Assembly (NCBI GenBank): GCA_021839785.1
Contig: JAKCAB010000420.1
Location: forward strand, 1-6,095
Length of the DNA stretch: 6,095 nucleotides
Reading direction: 5' to 3'
Origin: a bacterium
Lineage (GTDB): Bacteria > Verrucomicrobiota > Verrucomicrobiae > Limisphaerales > J093
The notes below the pieces were generated by a model. The model worked only from the letters and a program-made list of their open reading frames with translations. It ran no database searches and was not told where the DNA came from. Each line of letters starts with the position of its first letter. Position 1 is the stretch's first letter. The position numbers and the translations under genes are program-made. This document shows, piece by piece, positions 1 through 5,055 of the stretch.

Positions 1-213
1 CAACACTGCCTCGCGCTTGCCGGGGGCGAGGTCGCGCCAACCGCCTTCCCAGGCGCGCTGCGCAGATTCGACCGCGGCGTTCACGTCCGCGACGTCCGCC
101 GCAGCGACCTCGGCGAAAGTCGCCTCGGTGGCGGGATTGGTCAGTGATATGCGGCGTTCGTCGGCAGGTTCGCGCCAGGTGCCGTCGATGAACAGTTGAG
201 AGGGCAGCGTCAT
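1..213 (-). CDS. Aldehyde dehydrogenase family protein, N-terminal part (runs off the window)
   Basis: NAD(P)-dependent aldehyde dehydrogenases oxidise aldehydes to carboxylic acids in the cytoplasm. Seventy-one residues are visible from an ATG at 213. They carry the usual N-terminal signature: LFIDGTW (residues 7-13), the NPATE turn (26-30), then a helix [13 protein letters not shown] (43-55) and the W-x-D-L-x-P-x-K-R stretch. This order is typical of the betaine/lactaldehyde/glycolaldehyde dehydrogenase superfamily. The catalytic Cys and Glu and most of the NAD domain lie outside the window, so substrate cannot be assigned. It lies 108 bp downstream of the myo-inositol oxygenase remnant on the same strand, which suggests the two once formed a catabolic unit. 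No clear Shine-Dalgarno precedes the ATG. An imperfect inverted repeat (218-229 / 256-267) lies in its leader. Family call is firm; specific function is unknown. Confidence 0.85.
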   Translation of the reverse strand, partial: MTLPSQLFIDGTWREPADERRISLTNPATEATFAEVAAADVADVNAAVESAQRAWEGGWRDLAPGKREAVL

Positions 214-217
214 ATTT

Positions 218-267
218 CGCCCGGAATTGAGGCAGCGCGTGCCGCCGCCGCAAGGCAAATTCGGGCG
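218..267 (-). other. Imperfect inverted repeat in the aldehyde dehydrogenase leader
   Basis: Arms 218-229 and 256-267 are complementary at 10 of 12 positions around a 26-base spacer, immediately upstream of the dehydrogenase ATG on the minus strand. In RNA it could partly hide the translation start. No poly-U run follows, so it is not read as a terminator for the oxygenase remnant. Chance pairing in GC-rich sequence is a fair alternative. Confidence 0.25.
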
Positions 268-321
268 TCGCGCCTAAACGAGGACAGTTACAGCCGCCAG
301 TTTTCGCCGGTGTGTCGCGGG

Positions 322-702
322 TCACCAATGCAACTTCGCGGGGAAAAACTCGGCGGCAAGTTCTTCGTAAAACGGACGCAGGCGCGCCGCGTCCGGCCGC
401 TCGTGGCTTTTCGTGTAGAGGTCGTACCGGTTGAAATCCAGCACCCACTTGAGCATCGCGCGATCTTCGTCGTTGCAGAGGTAATCGTACTGGCCTTCGC
501 GAAGCCACGGATAGCACGAGTGGTACCGCAACAGGTAGAGCGCTTCGGTGGGCAGGCACGGTTTGGCGATCTGGTAGATGTACTCGTCGTGCCCCCACGA
601 GAGGTGGACCTGGTCCAGACCGCAACCTTGCTCATACACACCCAGCGGCGTTTGAAAGCGCTCGTCCCGGCGGTCCGGGTTCTCCGCGAAGAAATGCGCA
701 TT
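322..702 (-). pseudogene. myo-Inositol oxygenase, 5'-truncated remnant (C-terminal half only)
   Basis: Intact myo-inositol oxygenase (MIOX) is a di-iron enzyme of about 285 residues that converts myo-inositol to D-glucuronate. The 126 recognisable residues match the C-terminal half from about human residue 157 to the terminal Trp. They include ENPD (7-10), [10 protein letters not shown] (21-30), SWGHDEYIY (35-43), [10 protein letters not shown] (57-66), [10 protein letters not shown] (89-98) and the ending AKLHW. The ligands equivalent to human His194, His220 and Asp253 are present at fragment residues 38, 61 and 94. Ligands His98, His123 and Asp124 and the rest of the N-terminal domain are absent. 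Upstream of about 702 the frame stays open but loses MIOX similarity and enters the antisense of the divergent oxidoreductase. No in-frame ATG lies at the edge; a GTG at 753 would be the nearest start. The retained half has no stop or frameshift, so truncation is recent, or the join is an assembly error. Numbering of human ligands is from memory of the family. Confidence 0.8.
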
Positions 703-756
703 TCGGCCTTGCGCCCGCGGCGTGGTTCCCGAACATCCGGCGCCAGCAAACACCCT

Positions 757-1899
757 ATGAAAACACTGAACGTCGGTCTCGTCGGCTGCGGCTTCATGGG
801 CCGCACGCACTCCAATGCCCACCGCAGGGTCGGCAATTTCTTTGACCTCGAATACCAGCCCGTCCTGAAGGCCATCTGCGACTTCAACGGCGAGAAGGCC
901 GCGGCTCACGCCGCCCGCTGGGGCTTTGAATCCGTGGAGACGGACTTTAGAAAGCTCCTGGCCCGCGACGACATCGACTTGGTGGACATCTGCCTGCCGA
1001 ACAACCTGCACGCGGAGGTCGCCATCGCCGCCGCCAAGGCCGGCAAGATGATCCTCTGCGAGAAGCCACTGGCCCGCGACGGCAAGGAAGCCGAAGGCAT
1101 GGTCAAGGCTGTGGAAAAGGCCGGCGTGCCGAACTTCGTTTCCTTCAACTACCGCCGCCTTCCCGCCGTGGCGCTGGCCAAACAGCTCATCGACGAGGGC
1201 CGGTTGGGGAAGATTTTCCACTACCGCGCCAAATTCCTCCAGGATTGGACCATCTCCAAGGACCTCCCGCAGGGCGGCGATGCCCTCTGGCGCCTGGACG
1301 TGAAAGCCGCCGGATCCGGCGTCACCGGCGACTTGCTGGCGCATTGCATCGACACCGCGCTCTGGCTCAACGGCAGCATTGAGACCGTTTCCGCCATGAC
1401 CGAGACGTTCATCAAGGAGCGCAAGAGCAACCTCACCGGCAAGGTGGAAAAGGTGGGCATTGACGACGCCTGCGCGTTCCTCTGCCGGTTTGCCAACGGT
1501 TCGCTGGCCACGTTCGAGTCCACCCGTTACGCCCGCGGCCACAAGGCGCTCTACACGTTCGAGATTAACGGCGAGCACGCCAGCATCGCTTGGGATCTGC
1601 ACGACCTGCAGCGCCTGCAATGGTTCGATCACAAAGACGAAGGCAAACTGCGCGGCTGGCGCAGCATCCACGTCACCGATGGCGACCATCCTTACATGAA
1701 ACACTGGTGGGTGCCCGGTCTCAACATCGGTTTCGAACACAGCTTTGTTCATCAACTGGCGGACTTCCTCACCGGCCTGGCCGGGGGCAAACCGGCCAGC
1801 CCGACCTTCAAGGAGGCGTTGGAAACGCAGTACGTTTGCGACGCCGTCCTGAAGTCCGGCAAGTCCGGCAAGTGGGAGAAAGTGAAGCGCACGAAGTAA
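757..1899 (+). CDS. Gfo/Idh/MocA family NAD(P)-dependent oxidoreductase
   Basis: Probable cytoplasmic sugar or cyclitol dehydrogenase of 380 residues, a normal full length for the family. An N-terminal Rossmann fold opens with GLVGCGFMG (7-15; Gly10, Gly12, Gly15). The family motif CEKPLARD (101-108) supplies the catalytic Lys103, and [14 protein letters not shown] (191-204) supplies the Asp192/His196 pair of the C-terminal alpha/beta domain. ATG 757 is chosen because the Rossmann strand starts five residues later; the frame is open far upstream (to 196), but that part is antisense to the oxygenase remnant and is not protein-like for this family. No Shine-Dalgarno is evident. Its start lies about 54 bp from the edge of the divergent oxygenase remnant, so its promoter must sit in or next to that remnant. 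The C-terminus has a 9-bp tandem duplication (1852-1869) giving KSGKSGK. Neighbours suggest inositol or uronate metabolism, but the family is too broad to name a substrate. Confidence 0.9.
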   Translation: MKTLNVGLVGCGFMGRTHSNAHRRVGNFFDLEYQPVLKAICDFNGEKAAAHAARWGFESVETDFRKLLARDDIDLVDICLPNNLHAEVAIAAAKAGKMILCEKPLARDGKEAEGMVKAVEKAGVPNFVSFNYRRLPAVALAKQLIDEGRLGKIFHYRAKFLQDWTISKDLPQGGDALWRLDVKAAGSGVTGDLLAHCIDTALWLNGSIETVSAMTETFIKERKSNLTGKVEKVGIDDACAFLCRFANGSLATFESTRYARGHKALYTFEINGEHASIAWDLHDLQRLQWFDHKDEGKLRGWRSIHVTDGDHPYMKHWWVPGLNIGFEHSFVHQLADFLTGLAGGKPASPTFKEALETQYVCDAVLKSGKSGKWEKVKRTK

Positions 1900-1919
1900 A
1901 CCGCCGGTGACAGAATGTA

Positions 1920-1953
1920 CGAAGGCCGGAGGCGATACCGCTTCCGGCCTTTG
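1920..1953. terminator. Hairpin terminator between convergent genes
   Basis: A near-perfect hairpin: arm 1922-1934 pairs with 1939-1951 (13 bp, one G-U wobble) around an ATAC loop, and two weaker pairs extend it outward. It starts 20 bp after the oxidoreductase stop and lies about 55 bp from the stop of the convergent gene at 2008, so it can serve both directions. Only a very short T run follows on the plus strand (and A's precede it), so termination is probable but not textbook. Confidence 0.7.
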
Positions 1954-2007
1954 CCTGGTGGCTCGAAGGCTTATTCCCCACCTCGTTGGCGCCGACAAAG
2001 TGACCAG

Positions 2008-2367
2008 TTACGTAGTGCGTTTGCGCGCGCGCGCGGTCTTCGCCGGCTTCGCGGCCGGTTTGGGTTTGGGCTTCGAGACGCTTCGGCGTTGGCGCTTGGG
2101 TGGGGTGGAAGCTGCCATCGCGTCGGCGGCCGGCGGCGGTTTCGGCGCGGTCTTTTCGTGAATGACTTGGCGCATGCGCGACAGTTTGTCGTCGATTCCC
2201 GCTTTGGCCTTGGCCAGGCCGCCTTGAGTCAAATTCACCGCGTCGGCCAGCAGGTTGCAGCCCTGGCGAATGCGGTGCGCGTAGGAGCCTTCTTTCAGGT
2301 CAATTCCTTTCGACCGCAGGAAGCCGGTAAGGTTCTCGAACAGTTCGTCTTTCTGGATAGTTTTCAT
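2008..2367 (-). CDS. Small basic protein with histone-H1-like Lys/Ala/Pro tail
   Basis: A 119-residue protein in two parts. Residues 1-73 form a compact, predicted mostly helical domain (MKTIQKDELF, LKEGSYAHRI, DDKLSRMRQVIHEKT) with mixed charge. Residues 74-119 are low-complexity, rich in Pro, Ala, Lys and Arg (KPKPKPAAKPAK then ARARKR), like the tails of bacterial histone-H1-like proteins. This suggests a nucleic-acid-binding or nucleoid role, but I do not recognise the N-terminal domain. ATG 2367 is preferred; a GTG at 2400 would add 11 residues with a different, Arg-rich character. No signal peptide or membrane segment is visible. It follows the aldolase gene on the same strand after 110 bp and may be separately transcribed. 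It ends facing the shared terminator. The gene is well supported by its coherent two-part composition; function is inferred from composition alone. Confidence 0.7.
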   Translation of the reverse strand: MKTIQKDELFENLTGFLRSKGIDLKEGSYAHRIRQGCNLLADAVNLTQGGLAKAKAGIDDKLSRMRQVIHEKTAPKPPPAADAMAASTPPKRQRRSVSKPKPKPAAKPAKTARARKRTT

Positions 2368-2477
2368 AGCGCGTACCCGATGTCGCCGGCAGGTTAACAC
2401 CGCGGCCGCCGCCGGCGATTACAGGAACGCGACGCAATTGGATCGTCGCCCTGACCCCATGCGGGCGGACCGTGCGT

Positions 2478-3143
2478 TCAGCGCACCCCGGCGGCCCCGG
2501 CCTTCGCCACCTGGATGGTTTCCACGAACAGCCGGGACTGACACGTCAACTCCGCCCAGTTGGCGTCGCGCAGGATCGCGGCTGAAACCAACGACGAGCC
2601 CACACCAACCGCGGGGCAACCCGCCTTCACGAAACCCGCGAGGGTGTTCAAGTCCACGCCCCCGGTGGGCACGATTCGCAGGTGCGGCAGCGGCGCGCGC
2701 AGCGCCTTGACGTGCGCCGGTCCCAAGCCATCGGCGGGGAAGAGTTTGACGAAGTCCGCACCCGCCTCGTGCGCCGTCTGGGCTTCGCTCGGCGTGTAAG
2801 CGCCGAGCATCACCGGCACGCCGGCGCCGTGCGCCAGGCCGACCAGTTCAGGGCGGCAGATCGGGCTGACCACGAATTGCGCCCCGGCGGCGATCGCCGC
2901 GTGCGCCGCCCCGGCGTTCGTCACGCTGCCCACGCCGACCAGCGCGCGCTCGCCGAGCACCGCCCGCGCCGCGGTCAGGGCTTTCAGCGCGCCCGGCGTG
3001 GTCAACGTGATCTCGACGGCGACCACCCCGCCCGCCAGCAAGGCTTCCACCACCGGCAGGATCGGCACCGGTTGGCTGGAGCGCACAATGGCGACGATGC
3101 CGGGTTCGGTGAGCCGTCGGACGATGTCTTCGCGGGAGCGCAT
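2478..3143 (-). CDS. KDPG/KDPGal-type aldolase (class I, Eda family)
   Basis: Class I aldolase that splits 2-keto-3-deoxy-6-phosphogluconate (or the galactonate epimer) to pyruvate and glyceraldehyde 3-phosphate, the last step of Entner-Doudoroff-type sugar acid breakdown. The 221-residue product fits the family (about 200-220). Visible motifs are GIVAIVR (15-21), VEITLTT with the general base Glu44, VGVGSVTN (69-76), FVVSP (90-94), FVKLFPAD with Schiff-base Lys133, the phosphate-binding PTGGV (159-163) and GVGSSLV (180-186). It resembles the Thermotoga-like branch with Thr rather than Arg after the EIT-L motif, so this is not read as a defect. GAYTPSEA replaces the more common PG-x-x-T-P. 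ATG 3143 is chosen because it immediately precedes the conserved first helix; the much longer open frame upstream is antisense or out of frame with the kinase gene. It starts 23 bp after the kinase stop, so the two are probably co-transcribed. KDPG versus KDPGal specificity cannot be told. Confidence 0.88.
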   Translation of the reverse strand: MRSREDIVRRLTEPGIVAIVRSSQPVPILPVVEALLAGGVVAVEITLTTPGALKALTAARAVLGERALVGVGSVTNAGAAHAAIAAGAQFVVSPICRPELVGLAHGAGVPVMLGAYTPSEAQTAHEAGADFVKLFPADGLGPAHVKALRAPLPHLRIVPTGGVDLNTLAGFVKAGCPAVGVGSSLVSAAILRDANWAELTCQSRLFVETIQVAKAGAAGVR

Positions 3144-3166
3144 GGCAGGGAAAGGGCCATGGCGCC

Positions 3167-4276
3167 TCAGACGCTGTCCACGTAGCAGTGCATCGCGGCC
3201 TCCTGGGCCACAATGGACTCGACCAGTTTGAACTGGGTGCGGCTGCGGTCGAGGTTGTGATCCGGCCGGTGAACCCGGAAATAGAGGTCGCCTAGCAGGT
3301 AGTCCGTAAGAAACCGGATGCCGATCGTGTACGTGATCAACCGGCCGGCGAACGCCAGGTGGGCCTTTTCGGCCGGCGTCAGGAAGCTGCGCGTGCCTTC
3401 CACGTAACCGCGCGCGAGTTCCTGGAACATCGGCATTTGCATCGCGACCTTCGACAAGTCCTTCTCGTCCTCCATGGTGGGACTGGTGGTGGTGCGCACC
3501 ATGTCGCCGAAATCGTAATGCACCAGCCCCGGCATCACGGTGTCCAAGTCCACCACGCACATGGCGCGGCCGGTCTCCCAGTCAAGCATGACGTTGTTAA
3601 ACTTGGTGTCGTTATGCGTGATGCGCTCCGGGATTTCGCCGCGGGCCTGCGCGTCGAGCAGCGTTCCCACCCACGGCTCCTGGGCGAGCGCGAACTCGAT
3701 TTCCTTCCGGGCGGTGTGGGCCCGGTTGCAATGGTCATCCTTGACCGCGCTCTGGAGCGCGGCGAAGCGTTTGCGCGTGTTGTGGAAGTCCGGGATGGTC
3801 TCGTGCAGGCGCTCGCCCGGCAGGTCGGCCAGGTGGCTCTGGAACTCGCCGAACGCGCGCCCGGCTTCGTAAGCCTGGGCCGGCGTCTGCACCGCTTCGA
3901 AGGACTGCACCCGCTCGACGAACACGAAGGTCCGCCAAAACCCGCCGTCGCCATCCACGTAATACGACTTGCCGTCGTGCGTGGGCACCACCGTCAGCGC
4001 GCGGCGCGTGCATTGGCGGGCGCCATTTTCGAGCAGCTTCTTTTGCAGGTGGCAGGTCACCCGCATCACGTTTTCCATGACCTTGTCCGGCTCCTTGAAC
4101 ACGCCCTGGTTGATGCGCTGGTGGATGTAGCGCACCAGCACGCCGCCCTGATCGTACGTGGCCGTGTAGGTTTCGTTGATGTGCCCGATCTTGCACGGTT
4201 CGGCATGGAGGATCTGGCCATAAATGCGGAACTGCTGCGAGACGTGCTGCAGGTGTTTTTCGCGGTAGAGCGGCAT
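3167..4276 (-). CDS. APH-fold sugar kinase, N-acetylhexosamine 1-kinase (NahK)-like
   Basis: Predicted cytoplasmic ATP-dependent kinase of 369 residues, close to bifidobacterial NahK (about 359), which phosphorylates GlcNAc/GalNAc at the anomeric C1. Similarity to NahK runs along the whole protein: GHINETY (31-37), FGEFQSHL (142-149), ETIPDFHNT (159-167), the Brenner motif ITHNDTKFNN (219-228) with catalytic Asp223, the metal-binding VVDLDTVMPG (241-250), YDFGD (254-258), EDEKDLSKV (269-277), and near the end RFLTDYLLGDLYF and RTQFKLV. Such proteins are often labelled 'aminoglycoside phosphotransferase' or 'mucin desulfatase'. ATG 4276 is preferred because it lines up with the family N-terminus; a GTG at 4366 would add 30 unsupported residues. 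It is the first gene of a minus-strand unit with the aldolase. The substrate may be an amino sugar, but another hexose or uronic acid is possible. Family firm, substrate open. Confidence 0.88.
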   Translation of the reverse strand: MPLYREKHLQHVSQQFRIYGQILHAEPCKIGHINETYTATYDQGGVLVRYIHQRINQGVFKEPDKVMENVMRVTCHLQKKLLENGARQCTRRALTVVPTHDGKSYYVDGDGGFWRTFVFVERVQSFEAVQTPAQAYEAGRAFGEFQSHLADLPGERLHETIPDFHNTRKRFAALQSAVKDDHCNRAHTARKEIEFALAQEPWVGTLLDAQARGEIPERITHNDTKFNNVMLDWETGRAMCVVDLDTVMPGLVHYDFGDMVRTTTSPTMEDEKDLSKVAMQMPMFQELARGYVEGTRSFLTPAEKAHLAFAGRLITYTIGIRFLTDYLLGDLYFRVHRPDHNLDRSRTQFKLVESIVAQEAAMHCYVDSV

Positions 4277-4387
4277 GTTCGTCAAGTCTTGGTCAGCGCC
4301 GACCTCGTCAATTCGCGGCCCGGTGGTCCGCGCGGCGAGGCTCTCCCAGAGTTGAAACGCGATCACGGCTGCAACTCAAGCGATTTC

Positions 4388-4477
4388 TCGGTCGTGCTGA
4401 CTTCAAATGGGTGGCATCGCGCCGCCGCCGTGGGGGGGTGCGGCCGCACCGCCGCCACCCAATCAGGACGCGACCGA
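4388..4477. other. Extended imperfect inverted repeat (possible structured leader)
   Basis: Three coaxial paired blocks fold this stretch into one long stem. 4388-4396 pairs with 4469-4477 (9 bp, one G-U wobble), 4397-4400 with 4463-4466 (4 bp), and 4408-4415 with 4454-4461 (8 bp). The apex carries the 14-bp perfect palindrome 4437-4450 (GGTGCGGCCGCACC). It lies 112-201 bp upstream of the preferred kinase start and 114 bp upstream of the Rrf2 start, so it could be a leader RNA of the kinase operon, a regulator site, or chance pairing in GC-rich DNA. It matches no riboswitch that I recognise. Confidence 0.4.
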
Positions 4478-4488
4478 TTGCTGCCGTT

Positions 4489-4516
4489 TTGAGTCCCATC
4501 TTCGCTGTCATTTATT
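4489..4516 (+). promoter_or_regulatory. Candidate promoter for the Rrf2-MidA unit
   Basis: TTGAGT (4489-4494) and TTTATT (4511-4516) are separated by 16 bp. Each matches the sigma70 -35 and -10 consensus at four of six positions, and the pair lies in the only AT-rich patch of the region. The start codon would be about 70 bp downstream. This is a weak match by eye, supported mainly by position. Confidence 0.3.
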
Positions 4517-4590
4517 TTGAGCCAACTCGACCGGATCCTGGCGGCGACTTTCGGCTGTCGGTTCAGTTCGGTTCCGGCTAGGGTGGCGGC

Positions 4591-5010
4591 GTGAAGCTCT
4601 CGGTTAAGAGCGATTATGCGGCGCGCGCGGTCTTCGGCCTGGCGCGCGTGTTCGCCACCGGCGCGACCCGGAAGGTGGAAGACCTGGCCGCCGAACAGGG
4701 CGTGCCGGCGAATTACCTGGTCCAGATTCTCATCGAGCTGAAGGCGAAACAGGTCGTGCGCAGTCTGCGCGGCAAGGAAGGTGGTTACGTTCTGGCACGT
4801 CCGCCCAAGGACATCACGTTGGGCGATGTGCTCCGGGCAATTAACGGTGGGGTGATCGAGCCGCCGGCGTTGGGTGACAACCGTTGCGCGCCGGAGTTGC
4901 GCGAAGTCTGGGCCAAATTCAAGCGCGCCGCCGAAACCGCGGCCGACAGCCTCGATTTCCAGTCCATGATCGAGCGGGTCGAAGACCGCGCCAAGATGTA
5001 TTACATCTGA
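4591..5010 (+). CDS. Rrf2-family transcriptional regulator without an Fe-S cysteine cluster
   Basis: A 139-residue winged helix-turn-helix regulator, normal length for the Rrf2 family (IscR, NsrR, CymR). Visible marks are the N-terminal MKLSVKSDYAARA, the recognition region KVEDLAAEQGVPANYLVQIL (28-47), the wing RGKEGGYVLARPP (60-72), ITLGDVLRAI (75-84) and the C-terminal dimer helix with the conserved Trp107. IscR- and NsrR-type proteins hold an Fe-S cluster with three Cys between about residues 90 and 110; here only Cys99 remains (NRCAPEL). It is therefore more like CymR-type members, which sense through partners or other means. The start is GTG 4591, seven residues before the conserved SDYA, with a GGGTGG run five bases upstream. 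It is divergent from the kinase operon and 45 bp upstream of the methyltransferase start. Target genes are unknown; control of itself and the methyltransferase, or of the divergent kinase, is possible. Confidence 0.88.
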   Translation: MKLSVKSDYAARAVFGLARVFATGATRKVEDLAAEQGVPANYLVQILIELKAKQVVRSLRGKEGGYVLARPPKDITLGDVLRAINGGVIEPPALGDNRCAPELREVWAKFKRAAETAADSLDFQSMIERVEDRAKMYYI

Positions 5011-5055
5011 GCGCAGCCTGGTCGTGACCCGCCGCGGCCACCCTGCCTCCCGCAC

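Larger units (their letters stand above)
4277..4590. other. Intergenic region between divergent kinase and Rrf2 genes
   Basis: This 314-bp stretch has no convincing gene. On the minus strand, 4277-4366 could code only if the kinase used the distal GTG. The middle holds the long inverted repeat (4388-4477). The only AT-rich patch is 4508-4519, the likely site of promoters for one or both directions. A GGGTGG purine run at 4581-4586 is a possible weak ribosome binding site for the Rrf2 GTG start. A short minus-strand open frame (4308-4511) is Arg-rich, unlike any known protein, and is taken as spurious. Confidence 0.6.

Noticed and set aside
725..735. GTTCCCGAAC palindrome as an SOS/LexA-type operator
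   Set aside because: The half-site spacing (2 bp) does not fit known GTTC/GAAC LexA sites and the neighbouring gene is metabolic.
196..756. N-terminal extension of the oxidoreductase frame upstream of ATG 757
   Set aside because: It is antisense to the MIOX remnant and the Rossmann fold begins right after 757, so the extension is not part of the protein.
1852..1869. Nine-bp tandem duplication near the end of the oxidoreductase
   Set aside because: Two in-frame copies only (KSGKSGK) in a variable C-terminus; not evidence of a repeat element.
322..1998. One minus-strand open frame of 558 codons that includes the MIOX remnant
   Set aside because: Only the last 126 codons resemble a protein family. 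The rest is antisense to the clearly conserved Gfo/Idh/MocA gene and stays open because of GC-rich codon use.
2418..2423. TGTAAT (minus strand) as a -10 box for the small basic protein
   Set aside because: It matches five of six bases, but no acceptable -35 lies at 16-18 bp, so I do not call a promoter.
2429..2449. Six-bp hairpin between the aldolase and the small basic protein
   Set aside because: The stem is short, the loop is nine bases and no U-run follows on the minus-strand transcript, so it is too weak to call a terminator.
3359..4492. Long plus-strand open frame of 377 codons over the kinase gene
   Set aside because: It is His- and Val-rich with no family motif and lies opposite the NahK-like gene, whose motifs are clear. 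It is a shadow.
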